Notes: generated by a model not told the origin, from the sequence alone. Shown: positions 48,006 to 59,367, counted from the first letter of the stretch. The stretch: 64,000 nucleotides of DNA from Thelonectria olida (GCA_020736575.1 JAGPYM010000025.1:124001-188000), one strand, 5' to 3'. Translations and numbers: made by a program.

Positions 48006-49441
48006 TTAAGAATGTAATTTGCACCCCGCGCAAGGTGCTGGCGGTAGGGCGCTCTGGTAGATATCCGGCCGCTGTTTTCCAGAAACGTTCAAAAATCCCA
48101 CAGCGCCTTTATCCAGGCGGAATATAGCATGGTCCACCAGCGTATACGTTCCAGGAACCGCCAGCTTCATGTCAACAACTGTTGCCCCTCCTGGCGGAAC
48201 ACCGACTGTCTGGATGTACTGCCCGGGGGGGCTGACGACATCGCCATCCCGATATACGTTGCGAAACAGGCTACCAATGACGTGAAAGGAGCTGCTCAAG
48301 TTTGGGCCAGCGTTTCCAAAGAAGATTCGGATGCTTTCCCCTACTCTGGCCTTGAGCGGATGATCCCTTGTCAACGCGGACTCGCTCCCGTTAAACACAA
48401 CCACGTTCGGTTCTTCGCGAAGCCCATTCGGGTAGGAGAACTCGACTGTGTCTGAACGTCTCCCGTCGTCGTCAGTCTCTGGCGGCTCATGGTAGAACTC
48501 GCTTTGCATGACGTAGTACTCTTTATCCACAGGGGGAAGGTCGACTTCTGGCTGCACGTAAATGAGGCCGTACATGCCGTTGGCAATATGTACGGGCACT
48601 GGGGCTGCGGCGCAGTGATAGAGATATAGTCCTGGTGAAAGTAGCTTGAAGCGCGCCATCTTGGTTTCGTTCTCTTCTGTTGTCGTTAGAGATGCTCCTC
48701 CGCCTGGTCCTGTGAATGCATGGCAGTCAATGTTGTGCGGGTTGCCAGCCACGTCACGGTTCGTGAACTTGACCTCGACCACGTCGCCCACTCGCGCTCG
48801 AATGAAAGGTCCAGGAACTGTATTATTAAAGGTCCATTGTTCGTACTTGAATTGACTTGTCAGCTGCGCTACTTTGGTGACTGTTGTCAAAGGGACTTGA
48901 AGCAGCACAGGATAGTCCCGTGTGATTGGCGGCGGAACGTTCGGAGCGGTGGTGAGCACCGCTTCTTCTTTAGGTAGGTCTGAGATTTCGAGCGATTCGT
49001 CAATCTCCTCAAAGATCTCCGTGCTGGGTGGCATGGTTTCCCCAGCCTGCGTTGGAACTAGCGAAAGAGGAGGCTAGAAAATTGTCAGCTTCAAGTCAGT
49101 CTTCTGGTTTAGGCTTAAAGAACCGTGTTTTCTGGTACATTTGAAAACCCCGACTGGACGGTTGCTCCATACCCAGAGCTTATCAAAGCTGGATTTTGAC
49201 TCTGTATGTATAAAAGGCCACCGAGCGAAACAGCAGCGGCGGAGAGAAGGGAAACCATCCGGTGATTTGACCGATTCTTGGCTGATGATTTAGAAGATAG
49301 GACTCGAATAGGAGTGTATACATGAGATTGAAACAAGGGCGACGATTTTCGGGCCAGTAGATGACCAGTAGAGCCTATGGCTCTGTGTCCAGCCCCTAAG
49401 CACCGGCTCCCAGCTGCTGGAATCACTCTGTGGAACATCAT
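48006..49441 (-). CDS. nirK: copper-containing nitrite reductase, mitochondrial
   Basis: Complement(49124..49441, 48006..49073), 461 aa. The phase-0 intron 49074..49123 (50 nt, GTTCTT..TTCTAG) joins NVPENT to PPLSLVP. The enzyme reduces nitrite to nitric oxide, the key step of fungal denitrification. All ligands can be placed. Type-1 copper is bound by H219, C260, H268 and M273; type-2 copper by H224, H259 and H421. The catalytic pair is D222 and H370. They sit in HNIDCHAFTGPGGG, YHCAAAPVPVHIANGM, SFHVIG and VDHAIFR. The first exon is rich in Ser, Arg and Lys without acids and has a hydrophobic stretch, fitting a mitochondrial presequence for import toward the intermembrane space. Upstream there is an additional acidic linker. 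No P450nor or other denitrification gene lies in the window. The start at 49441 gives MM; the second ATG is equally possible. Confidence 0.93.
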
Positions 49442-51488
49442 GAGAGAGGATATGATAATTGTTGGCAGAAAAGAATGCTGGAAATGACACCTCTTTAAAA
49501 TATTTAATCCTGTTTCTTTACAGTCGTGACCCTCCGAGAGAGTCTCCGAATTATCAACGAATTCCGAGGTAGAGATTCAGGTGTCGAACCCAACTCTTAG
49601 ATGACAAATCTATGGTGTGATTTGCCCTTCCATTTGCGGGATGTCCATACGCTGCAAGTCGTGAACTGCTCTTGATGAATGGGCAAACTGTCAGGCCAGA
49701 GAGTCTCAGCTGACCCGACATGATTCCAAATACATACTGGTTACGCGTTACCTCCGCGGAATAGAGAGATATTTCCTATTCCGAAAGGAGCTACGCCCCG
49801 TTCAACCCGTTCTCTATTCGAAAGGCTGTAGGCGTGGTGAGTGGACCAAGACGCTTTGTCCTTGCGAACAAAGTGCATTCGCTTGGACTCCTCATTTATG
49901 GCTCGACAGAGAATTTGACCTTGTCTCTCGCCGTGGGCCATCGTCGTGAAAAGAGCTAATCTATACGTGAGTGTTTCCCATACCTGGGTACTGTCCACTG
50001 TTGCACCCAGACTCGGCCTCATACGCGCAGGTTCGACGCTCTCATGATGAGAATACCATTGACTACTGAAGGTCGGACAAGCGAAAATCTGCCAACAAAA
50101 GAGAAACTATTTGTAATGGCAACGTCACTTTTCGGGGATGGGAATCTGAACGAGGTGAATGGACTCATTGTGGCTCAACATTTGCATGACGACAGCGCGG
50201 AGTGTCAGATCATGGTGTTGTTCCCCAGCACTTCAACTAACCGAGAAATCGATAACTCCGCGGCTTTTCGCCAACTGCTATTCCCCACGTGAACCGCTAG
50301 ATGGTGGTGTCATCAGCGATCGGAACAATAGCCGATTAAGATCTAGTACCGTCGGGATTATCGATGACAAGGAAATGACTGAATGACAGATCTGGGGTAC
50401 AGGAAGGGATCTGTAAATAGTTTCCTTTCAATGATGGACACTGTGTGGCTTAGAGGTGTTGCTTCTGGCACCCCAAGCTCATCCGTCGCCGCATGAGCTC
50501 CTGGATTAAATAGAGGCTCACTTCGATACTCGTACACATGGTTTTGCAAGCTGCTTGTTGGGGAGTTGAGCTGTGGTCTAGAGGCTCCTGCTCTAGGAGC
50601 GGAACACGTGGGTTGAGTTAAGTCTCTAAAGCCAGGAAGGGCTGCTCCATTCCCTTTTACTCTTACCCAGGCAGAAAGTATGAATTATCTCTCAATTTTC
50701 TTTATTAGATCGACGGTCCTTTTTGACAAAATTAAGGACCAGGTCGGACTGGGCGGGGAAGGTTACATATTTAAGCAACTTTAGAGTCTGATGTTGGATA
50801 GGAACCTAACCCCCACTCACTAGGTAGCAGTGGTCCAAGGTTGATAAGAAGGATCATTCGCACTCAATGCTAGTGTAGGTAGTCACAGTTTATGCAGTCG
50901 CAGAACTAGACGGCGAACCAGACAACTGAAGGAACCGAGGGGTGACTAATGCTTGAAGTTTCATATGAAAACGCTATGTTATCAAATCCAATCTCCAGGA
51001 GACATTCAATATTGACTCCTCGTGATGGAGAAACATTACAATACGAGTCGAATGCAGGAGATGAAGTGGTGTTACCATCCCATCCCCTTTGGATTGGTGT
51101 CTTGATCGATCATGAGGAGTTAGTCTAAGCCCACACATTGCCGTCGTGTAAGATAAAGTTAGTGGTATCTAAATAGCTGCCGACCGACTAACTATCCACT
51201 GAGACGATGTGACTAATTAACTAGTGAATATCTGCACTTCTGCGAAAGGCAAGCAACAAGAGAACACGCATCCGCCTGGCCGGATCCGTCGCGCTGCCAA
51301 CCTAAGGATCACCCCCCCGGTTCCGCATTCCCCCGACCCGCAGTGCCCATTGGTATTCAGCGACAAGGGTTACTCCCATAGCTGGTAATGGTGGCTGGAC
51401 CAGTAACTGTTTATTATTGTGGCGGGTGGGCTGTCTCTGGTCTCCTTCCCCAGTTTCCACGAAGCGAGCCTGGATCACTCTAAACGCC
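49442..51488. other. 2-kb gene-free stretch
   Basis: Promoter side of the nitrite reductase gene and of the next plus-strand gene. Short frames at 49741-50549 are not supported. No regulatory motif can be assigned. Confidence 0.45.
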
Positions 51489-52343
51489 ATGACGACGACG
51501 CCAGTGCAGTCAGTTGACGCTCTGCGCGAAGAATTCGCATTTTTGAATTACCAATCTCAGTTACTGAATGACCAGGCTGGACTGACGGTCACTCGAGACG
51601 CGTATTGGAGCTACTGTGGCCCCCTTCTCGACCCTTCTTCGCTCCCATCCAACTTCAGCGACTTTGCAGCATCCACCTTCACTCGGTCACTGGATGTCAG
51701 ATTTCTTCCATTCTTAGAATTCATCAACGCCTTCATCGTGTCCAGCGGCCTCAGTCATTACTTTCTCACTATCCGCGCTACAACCCCGACACATGAATAT
51801 GACCGGCCGAGATGGCATACTGATGAGCTTTTCTTCTCTCAGTCCAACGACGGAAAGCTCCCCGGGACCGGGCTCGGATTAAAGTCACAATACGAGAGGA
51901 CCAAAAAGCCAAGTGTGCGTGGCACAGATTGGAAAATCTGCACCTCTCTTCTTGGCCCACCAACCCTCTTCATCCCGCTTGAGCATCAATTTTCTGCTCG
52001 CCAGAAACAGACCTTGGCGCGAAAGGCAGCCAGTACTGAACATGACTGTCTTTCAATCCGATGTGTCGGGTGCGCCTCCGCTGCAGAGAGGGTTCGAGAG
52101 GAACTATCCATCAACTTGAAGCAGTTCGGAGCGAAGACTGCAACCTTCGGAGAGTGCGCATTGTTCAAGGTTGGGAGAGACCGGGGAGCCATGCACTCTG
52201 AGCCGTGCATGAGCGAGCACCAGCAAGGACGCGTGTTTGTAAATGTTATACCGGGCACGAAGGAAGAATTAGAAGTGATTATGAGACGATGGGGTATGGA
52301 GTTTCCAAGACAATGGTGGGTTGCAAAACCTCACGTTCGATAA
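51489..52343 (+). CDS. hypothetical protein with HxD..H pattern (possible cupin/2-oxoglutarate-oxygenase-like fold)
   Basis: Intronless, 284 aa. The ATG at 51489 is preferred over the upstream frame start because the sequence becomes protein-like there. Notable parts are RPRWHTDELFF, TDWKICTSLLGPPTLFIPLE, GECALFKVG and AMHSEPCMS, then RVFVNVIP near the end. WHTD gives an HxD pair; MHSEP comes about 125 residues later with a histidine and an acid. That order is what a double-stranded beta-helix metal site would show, and it recalls bacterial DUF1826-like proteins, from memory. It has no signal peptide or membrane segment. The iron/2-oxoglutarate idea is inference from spacing only; a plain structural protein is possible. 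Confidence 0.7.
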   Translation: MTTTPVQSVDALREEFAFLNYQSQLLNDQAGLTVTRDAYWSYCGPLLDPSSLPSNFSDFAASTFTRSLDVRFLPFLEFINAFIVSSGLSHYFLTIRATTPTHEYDRPRWHTDELFFSQSNDGKLPGTGLGLKSQYERTKKPSVRGTDWKICTSLLGPPTLFIPLEHQFSARQKQTLARKAASTEHDCLSIRCVGCASAAERVREELSINLKQFGAKTATFGECALFKVGRDRGAMHSEPCMSEHQQGRVFVNVIPGTKEELEVIMRRWGMEFPRQWWVAKPHVR

Positions 52344-52999
52344 GGGAGTTATTGGACGGCGAGAATTTGCACGAAGGGTGGACATTGTATTCTGTATTCC
52401 CTGTGATCAATCTTGGGTAGCTAGTCTATGGTGTGAGCTTGCTTAGACATGAGCGGGTGACAAGTCGAGAACTCGTTTCTTGCATTGGGTAGAGTGAATT
52501 TCACTTCATCTCTTGATGAAGTATAAACCTGCCAGCTGGATATCTAGTCTGAGCGTCGTGGCAGTGGAGGAAAGGGTTACTCTTGTATCTGGCACACTGG
52601 TCAACTGCTTTATCTTGACGCGTCCCATTTGCATGCCTTTGAATGTGCCTAGCATGTGCGTCAGCTCCTGAGCTTCTCACATGCCTTTTAGAGCATCCTC
52701 CTACCGAAGTCTTTCGTTAGTAGGTCCGTCTGCTAGCTCAGGTGATATTAGTAACAGGACTCATATATTCACTATCAACTTCCAAGCTCAATGCTGCCTT
52801 GACTCTGAACTTTGGCCCGCGTTCACGCCTTTTTTGCAATTTGTCAACAGTCATTCCCCGTTTTGGGATTTCAAGAGCTGTCATAGTGGTGGATGAAATT
52901 ATAGGAAGCTTACTGGGTGAGCACCATAGGGCGTCAAGAAATACCTTAGGGATGTTCCAGTGGCATCAGAGCGAGCTCGCATGCCTACAAGGGCAAGCT
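52344..52999. other. gene-free stretch
   Basis: 3' region of the HxD gene and the flank of a retroelement relic. Nothing recognised. Confidence 0.4.
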
Positions 53000-53260
53000 T
53001 TCGGCTCGCCTTCAGCTTCAATCCTTACTGGCAACGGCGGGAAGAACGAGCTGAGCAGCTCCTCTGCCTGCTCCACCCATCTTCCGTAGCGGAGCCGTCT
53101 TGTCTCTTCAAGGGGGGCACCCTATCGTCCGTAATATCCTTTCCGGGTTTGAAATACTTGGCTGCCTTCCATATGTTGACATCTTCTGCTGGGAACTTGT
53201 CCCAGTGCAGTTTCTTCTGTTTTCGGATGGCATCATGGTACTCTTTGGAACCTTCCACTG
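53000..53260 (-). mobile_element. LINE (non-LTR retrotransposon) fragment
   Basis: On the minus strand, [29 protein letters not shown] and [13 protein letters not shown] are followed, after a frame slip near 53080, by [12 protein letters not shown]. This motif order is the linker between endonuclease and reverse transcriptase in fungal Tad-like LINE ORF2 proteins. Neither the reverse transcriptase catalytic block nor the endonuclease is left, so it is a short dead fragment. Confidence 0.65.
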
Positions 53261-53952
53261 ACCTGCTCGCCGCTGTGCCCCGGTAATCGTATATTCATTG
53301 GTACAGAGGATCACAATTTTTACCGGAATGCTTTCCAGAGCTAAGTTCTACCGCTTTGGGGTGAGCTGTCGCCAAGCGAGGGGTTGAATTCTCTAGCCTC
53401 TACAACGTATATCAAGCAACTCAACACAAGGGGAAAAGGAACAGGAGCCAAAAGAAAACATACAACAGTTGGGGATTCACCGGTCGTCACCAACCTGAGT
53501 ACTAATCTGCCGCTTAGGGGATCCCGCATTTTCTAAGAGCTATGGTCGTATGTGCTGGTGGTGTACGCAGAAACGGCCAAAATGCTTGTGGGCGAGTCAG
53601 CCCCGATTTCAGAAGGAGGGATCCAGCCGGCCGCGATGACTAAGGGGAGCGGGGTCTTGGAGACGGTAGATGACGGGAATTCCCTCACGGTCAAGATCAT
53701 GAACAAGACAGTCAATTAGTCAGTCATAACGACCTTGTTAAGGTCATATCTATTATCAATTTAATCAGCCTATTTTTGCTTTATCTGATTACACGTTTCC
53801 CGTGCCAACGGTACTTACGGAGTCACGAGATCTGCCACCCCATTGCAAGGCTACCTCTCTAGCAGCTGCTGTGGGTATTCTTATACGCGAGACTCGCACG
53901 TCTATGCCTGCGATTCAATCGACTGTACCACTACGGGAGAAGTTCGACCAAC
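53261..53952. other. gene-free stretch
   Basis: Spacer between the LINE fragment and the next gene. The stretch 53753-53785 is AT-rich. No feature seen. Confidence 0.4.
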
Positions 53953-55155
53953 ATGTCACCAGAAGGTAGTGGTGCCAAGCCGATGCGGGGAGAGCCTCCC
54001 GACACTCAGCGCCGTGTCGCAGCGAGTTCTACAGAAGCCTTCAAATCAACGGCCCAGAAGGAAAAGCGCACGCGCGAGCTTGAAGACGGCGATGATGAGT
54101 TTTCCGACGACTCGCACAACGGAAGAAAAAGGCACGACCGTGTCAGGCGAAGCATGCCGCTCCACCAACATGGTCCTCAACCAATATTACCCAAGCCAGT
54201 TGAGGAGCTCCAGCCACAGCCTCCAGGGCACAGAATAGGGGGTAAGGAACGTATGGTTATCCATGGTCTGCTGCAACGGGTTTGGCAAAAATGGGAATCT
54301 CTCATTGCGGTCAGACGGCAATGTCAACTTGAGGGCGCGGCCAGAAAAATCGCTTTTGTCCAGTCCGCTAAGGGAGAGCACCATCCAAGGCTGGACATTA
54401 CAGAGTCTGAAACGGGGCCAAGCCCTCGTACCTGGGAGTTCCCAGATGGCCCTGGGGCCCTGCAATCCTACCGCGAGATGATTTTACAACAAACTCAATA
54501 CGTTCGCACATATATGGATAATTCACTTGATTACGATATTACCAAGAGACGACAGGATTATGCATTCCAGCCCAACCCTGACGCGGTTCACTTCAACCGT
54601 GTGATGGTTCAATATGAGGAAAGAATGCTTCGCAGAAATATAGAAATTGCTTTCTATCGCAATCCAGGAAGCAAAGATAATGCTGCTCAGCCTGACTCAC
54701 TCCAATCCACGCGAGTTCGCGCGTTCCGTGAGGCAATGGAGCATTCCAAGACGCCTATCATGCAAGTATTTATACCAGACGTTGGAACACTGGGGACCTT
54801 GTCTCTAGTGTCTCTCAAGGGCAACTATCCTTTTTCGATCTTGGAAGTTGAGTCTGAAGACTTGAAAAAGCTGGGCTGGTGGTTTGATCTGCAAAAGATG
54901 ACTTACTGGCGATATGAGTTACATGCAGATGCCTCAGAAGATGTTGATTCGCCGCAACAGACCGTTTTCAGGGTTAGTATAGACGGAGACGTCTGGTCAA
55001 TGTTGACTTCAAGCGGAAAGTGGCTGGACTGGAGCACTGTGATCAAAAGTACCGAGCCTGATACTGATGGATATGTGGGAGATCCCGAGGGTGGGCCTGG
55101 TCATCCTTTGCGACATTGTATGCCAATTTGCAGCAAGATATGGACACGCCCATAG
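53953..55155 (+). CDS. hypothetical nuclear-type protein
   Basis: Single frame of 400 aa. The N-terminal about 95 residues are charged and disordered, with clusters of Lys/Arg such as GRKRHDRVRRS that could be a nuclear import signal. A Pro/Gln segment follows, then a globular part. That part includes VQYEERMLRRNIEIAFYRNPG, ESEDLKKLGWWFDLQKMTYWRYEL, DVWSMLTSSGKWLDW and a cysteine/histidine end (PLRHCMPICSKIW). No signal peptide or membrane segment. The length, residue balance and tryptophan-rich blocks support real coding, but I do not recognise the family. The gene could be longer at the 5' end, because Ser/Cys-rich frames lie just upstream. Confidence 0.6.
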   Translation: MSPEGSGAKPMRGEPPDTQRRVAASSTEAFKSTAQKEKRTRELEDGDDEFSDDSHNGRKRHDRVRRSMPLHQHGPQPILPKPVEELQPQPPGHRIGGKERMVIHGLLQRVWQKWESLIAVRRQCQLEGAARKIAFVQSAKGEHHPRLDITESETGPSPRTWEFPDGPGALQSYREMILQQTQYVRTYMDNSLDYDITKRRQDYAFQPNPDAVHFNRVMVQYEERMLRRNIEIAFYRNPGSKDNAAQPDSLQSTRVRAFREAMEHSKTPIMQVFIPDVGTLGTLSLVSLKGNYPFSILEVESEDLKKLGWWFDLQKMTYWRYELHADASEDVDSPQQTVFRVSIDGDVWSMLTSSGKWLDWSTVIKSTEPDTDGYVGDPEGGPGHPLRHCMPICSKIWTRP

Positions 55156-55455
55156 TTTAACGTCATGAGACGGAGGACGTCTCACAAGAATAGAAACGAG
55201 TTCCCACTACAGCATCGAGACATAGGCGGATGGATCTTTTGACGGCATGGCAGAGGACAGCGTCAACCGTGATATACTCGGAGGTAAGATGCACAGCAGA
55301 GTATCCTCTGTCGGGCCAAGTCGGGTTTCATTGAACAGTTTTGCCAGTTCAGATATCCTTAATTAAAGTCCATACCTGTCGTTCGTTGACCGCGCTGTTC
55401 CCATTGCATGTCGCCGATCAACTTTCGTAGCTCGTAATAACGTCACCCGATACCA
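55156..55455. other. short gene-free stretch
   Basis: About 300 bp between the orphan gene and the regulator relic. No DNA-binding domain was found here. Confidence 0.4.
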
Positions 55456-56815
55456 TTGATGCTAAGGGGGGCCTTTGATGACTTTTTCACGTTGAAACAC
55501 GCCCATCTCCCCTCCTTGTCTTTCGACTTGGAGACCCCGGACGTGCTCTGTGAGCGTAAGCCGTTTCTATGGCTATGCATCGTTGCGGTCTCTTGGAGGT
55601 CTACCCTCAAGCAACAAGAAATCTACTCGGAGATCCGGAGCGTCGTAGCACAGCGCACGGTCGTGGAGCTAGACATAAGCCTGGAGCTGCTTCAAGGGCT
55701 TCTACTTTGCATCGCATGGTGAGCATTGTCTCTATACGCTCACGGAACTTCTGCTCATGTGACGACCAGGGGGAACTTGCAAGTCAACAAACGGCCATTT
55801 TTGACCCTCTTCATTCAACTAGCCACGATCAATGTTTTGGCCTGGGCTTGAACCAAGTGCCGCGTGCCTTGCCGGCAAGTACTACCAGGTACAGGCTACA
55901 CCAGCCGCGTGTGTCTATCACCAGAACAGACGACGAACGCCAGACTCTCCTCGCTTGCTATTACTTGAGTTCGGCGTACGTCGTTCCAGCTACAATATGT
56001 GGCCAAAGGTCATTCTCTAACACATAATCACCAGTGTCTCATCCTACCTCCATCAAGCCGATCAACTCCAGTGGACATCACATATGGTCGAATGTCTTTA
56101 GGAGCTTGCAAGTAAGAGACAGTCTTCAGGAGACTTTGTTCTTGTTACATGGTTCGAATTTGAAGAATCATGGAGAAGGCCTACTACGCGCCCGCAGACC
56201 AATATAGCCCCGACGTATCGGTTGTTCCGCCGGCCTTTGTAGCAAGTGTTTTTTAACCGGAGCTAGATAGAATCCATGAAGAGATCTTTTCGCTATCCCA
56301 TCAGCCTAGTAAGGATTGCCTCTTGATCTTGTGTGACCTAGCTAATGGTTGCATGCCGGGCTATTCTCTGTCAATACTACTACGACGCTTTTTCAATCAG
56401 CGAGTTCGCTATTGCAGGCGTAATACCACAGATTGGAAGACTTGTATACGTGCTATAAGGCCCTTGAGTCTTACCAGGGAGGTGTTGCTGGCCTACGAGC
56501 CAAAACAGTACATCGGTTTCACCTGGGCTGAGACGTTTCAACTCATGCACTGCACTCTTTCCCTGCGTAAGCTCGCACAATACTTCTCAACATCTCACTT
56601 GCAGTCTTTGGACTTCAGGGCGATTGAGCAAAAGATTATTTGGAATTTACACCAAGTCGCTTCTGCTGCTGGACTGCGATAGAATGGCCAACCGGTTACT
56701 TACGCCTGGCTGGCGGCAATGCTGGAGAATAGCACACGGGCTGAGGAACCACCTCTTAATGAGGCAAATGATGACTTGTTCACTATGGGGGAGTTGCTTG
56801 GAGGGCGCTTTCTAG
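55456..56815 (+). pseudogene. decayed fungal transcription-factor C-terminal region
   Basis: Successive fragments in different frames follow the order of a fungal Zn2Cys6 regulator's middle and C-terminal part. They are ERKPFLWLCIVAVSW with QRTVVELDISLELLQGLLL (55550-55710), KRPFLTLFIQLA (about 55790), FGLGLNQ then DDERQTLLACYYLSSAY (55835-55985), YLHQADQLQWTSHMVECLQ (56045-56105) and YIGFTWAETFQLMHCTLSLRKLA (56500-56580). A canonical intron may lie at 55719-55770, but at least one frame slip near 55830 is not explained by splicing. No zinc-cluster exon precedes it. It is a truncated, broken regulator. Confidence 0.65.
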
Positions 56816-57054
56816 ACGGGGGAGCTCATTGACTTCGTAGGGTCACAGGCTATTCTTGACTGCCTAACTAATAGAGGCTGCAGGTTGCGAACATCACGAT
56901 TTGCATCACGAAGAACCAGGACAATCTGTCACAATAACAAACAAACCGATTGGCCGTGCTGTATCTAATTCCGTGCATGTCTTCCTCTGGTGGATATATC
57001 TAGAAGCATGAAGAAAAACGATTACATAACAAGGAGAGGAAATCGTAAGGTAAG

Positions 57055-57790
57055 CTACGCCGGGCTGCCAGCAGAGTTCGTCGTCGTGGACGGCACTGAT
57101 GACGTCTTGGAGCTTTGAGTAGAGGAGGCGTCAACCTTAGTCGTTGACGTTGTCGTCGCCCTCTCGGTCTGCGCTGCCGTCTTTATCGGCTCTGCGGTGC
57201 TTCCCGGGCTGGCCGCTGATGACTCGCCTATTGCCGGTCAGCCTACACGCAAGAACAAAGTGGGAAGGAAGGCAAAGAACTTACTCTTTAGCCCCACGCA
57301 GTAACGGACGTTCTTCTTGATTATGCAAGGGTCGGCATTCTTCATGCTGAGATTCCATGTTTTGAAGTCGTCCACGGATATGCACAGGTTTCGGCGATGG
57401 TATCACAGCCGTTGAAGTGTTCCTGGAACTCCTCGTCCAAGACATCTGCACAAGCCGTGTATAACTGACACTTGTCGAGGCCATACGCCCTTCTGCCAGA
57501 GGATCGGGCGTGTAAGCCGGCCTTTTGGACGTCAATTCGGTGGCGGTTGAATCCCCCCGGGAGTCGCGGAAGAGTCATCCTCAGTGAGCTGCAACGACCT
57601 GGTGAAGGGAACCATGGTAGTGAGATGCCGGCACAGAGGGTCATCTTTGCGCAAGTATCACCCTCGCTGACATTACAGAATTTGGCGCATTGAATGTTGG
57701 TTCCGTTAAGTGTCTTTCCCAACCAAGACTCGAGGCGAGTGAGATCTGCAGGGAGGGGGACGCATCTTGATTGTTCCGTGATCGGCTTGT
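57055..57790 (-). pseudogene. LysM-domain protein, frameshifted
   Basis: The C-terminal exon (57055..57227) joins through a 57-nt intron (57228..57284; GTAAGT, GCTGAC, TAG) to a LysM-type end, DDFKTWNLSMKNADPC and RYCVGL. After this comes a Ser/Thr-rich tail of the kind seen in secreted, O-glycosylated chitin-binding proteins. Upstream, QCAKFCNVSEGDTCAKM and GCDTIAETC look like LysM openings, but they lie in another frame. At about 57375 one base must be bridged to reach ISVDDFKTWN, and the linker at 57490-57580 has stops in the natural frame. No signal peptide exon was found. LysM proteins bind chitin oligomers; this copy is probably dead. Confidence 0.6.
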
Positions 57791-57855
57791 TCGAAATCTT
57801 TCCATTTTAGGAAAGAATGATTTAGGTCTAATGCAGGACTACTCAGGCTTGGCTA

Positions 57856-58572
57856 CTAACTAGTTAGCATTGGCTTATTAGGGCGTGGGCGCTTCACGAG
57901 CTGCTCGAGGATCGCACAGTCATGTGGGCTGATGCCGCACTGCTTGCTCGGCGCGAGCCTGCAAACATTGGAGGTGATAATGGCACCGTCCCCGATGTGT
58001 TGATGCATATCTACACGATGCCATTCGATGCTCACCAGAAAGCTTTGGGTTATGATATTCCGAAGCATGTCTTCTCTTTAACCCCCAATATTCCCCGGTC
58101 CCGTTCACGAGGAAAGACTTGGCTCAAGTCTGCCGACCCTAAGGAACACCCTGCTATCGACTTTCGATGCTTCTCTGACCCCGACGGCTACGATGAGGCG
58201 ACTATCGTGTGGTCCTTCAAGGCCGCTAGAAACATTGTCAGCCAACAGCCACTGAAGAAATGGATCAAGCGCGAGGTAGCGCCTGGGCCAGCAGTTCAAA
58301 CCGACCAGGAACTACCAGAGTACGGCCGAAAGACCGGAAATACGGTTTATCATCCCTGTGGCACAGCCAAAATGGAAAATATTCACCACGATCGAATGGC
58401 GGTCGTGGATCCCGAGCTCAAGGTCAAGGGCATCAAGAAGCTTCGCATTGCGGACGCCAGTGTGTTCCCGCTGATTCCTACCGTCAACCTCACGCTTACT
58501 GTCTTGGCTGTTGGAGAGCGTGCCGCGGAGTTTATTATTGCCGAGTCGCACAAGCCTGTCGCAAACTTGTGA
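57856..58572 (+). pseudogene. 5'-truncated GMC oxidoreductase
   Basis: The open part (ATG at 57922) covers only the C-terminal about 210 residues of a glucose-methanol-choline flavoenzyme, normally 550-650 aa. The final domain is intact: FSLTPNIPRSRSRGKTWLKS, HPAIDFRCFSDPDGYD, the catalytic-histidine motif VYHPCGTAKM, the VVDPELKVKGIKKLRIADASVFP block and the terminal TVLAVGERAAEFI. The usual NP near the end is changed (TVNLTLTV for TVNPMLTV). The FAD-binding N-terminal domain is absent; the frame can be extended upstream only to a TAG at about 57864. It cannot bind FAD as it stands. Intact reading over 200 codons suggests the truncation is fairly recent. Confidence 0.8.
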
Positions 58573-58809
58573 GAAAGTGGCGTTTTCTACAGAAGGATTC
58601 GGAGAACGAAGGTTCCAGCGCCAAAACAAAATTCCCATCTTTCTCTTGATATTGACTAGCCCAAGAACCAATTTGAGTTTGCAGTTGACTACATTATACA
58701 GAAGAGCCTCTCCTTTCAAAGAAGACCAAAAACTGCCCGGCTAAGCAAGAGTGAAGATTTGGCCTCTCTCATGCACAATAACGAGCCATGATGTTGTGAT
58801 TCCCAAAGG

Positions 58810-59367
58810 TCATGGCTCCCATATTTCCTCCAGAAGAGCGATTGCGTCTAGCATGACCGGGAGGCGGTTGAGCGAGTATATCGCTCTGAATCGCCGTTTG
58901 ACCTCTTCCCGCAGTTTAGAGTCATGGGTCGCTATCTCTGAAGCCGCAGATAGGAGTGAGATTGGCTGTAGGTTTAGGTAAGGTGAAGTGAGTGGTATCC
59001 GCATCAAGTTTTCCATTGCCCCGGTAGCCCACTCCTCTATCAAGCGCTCGTTCTCTACTTCTCTTCGCTCTTGGTCAGGGCCGCAAATTCGGCGGAGTTG
59101 AATCAGACCGTGTCTGCGATATGCGTCGCCCAGGAAGAAGAGGAGCTCATTCTCTCGACTGGGCTCCCAGTTCAGCATCTGCTCTCCTAGCGTCGACTCC
59201 AGAGCATAATCCCGGGATTCTCCATCTATCAGTCGTCGGTAATAGTGGTTGAGGTTGGAAAGTGCATAGAAGATCTCGAGATTGTAACCTGCCAGGTGAT
59301 GATACTCCAGTTTGATAGCATGGACAGCGGGTAAGTAACCCACCTCCCCCTCAGCCTCCTCCGGCAA
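58810..59367 (-). pseudogene. C-terminal fragment of a fungal-specific transcription factor
   Basis: 185 codons read as the end of a Fungal_trans_2-type regulator. They include LEYHHLAGYNLEIFYALSNL, NHYYRRLIDGES, ENELLFFLGDAYRRHGLIQL and RRICG, ending ALLEEIWEP. No zinc cluster or further exon was found upstream, and the frame begins abruptly. It is convergent with the truncated GMC gene, whose stop is 237 bp away. Probably the 3' stump of a lost regulator gene. Confidence 0.6.

Noticed and set aside
52205..52420. 71-codon plus-strand frame near the end of the HxD gene
   Set aside because: Shadow in another frame of the 51489-52343 gene.
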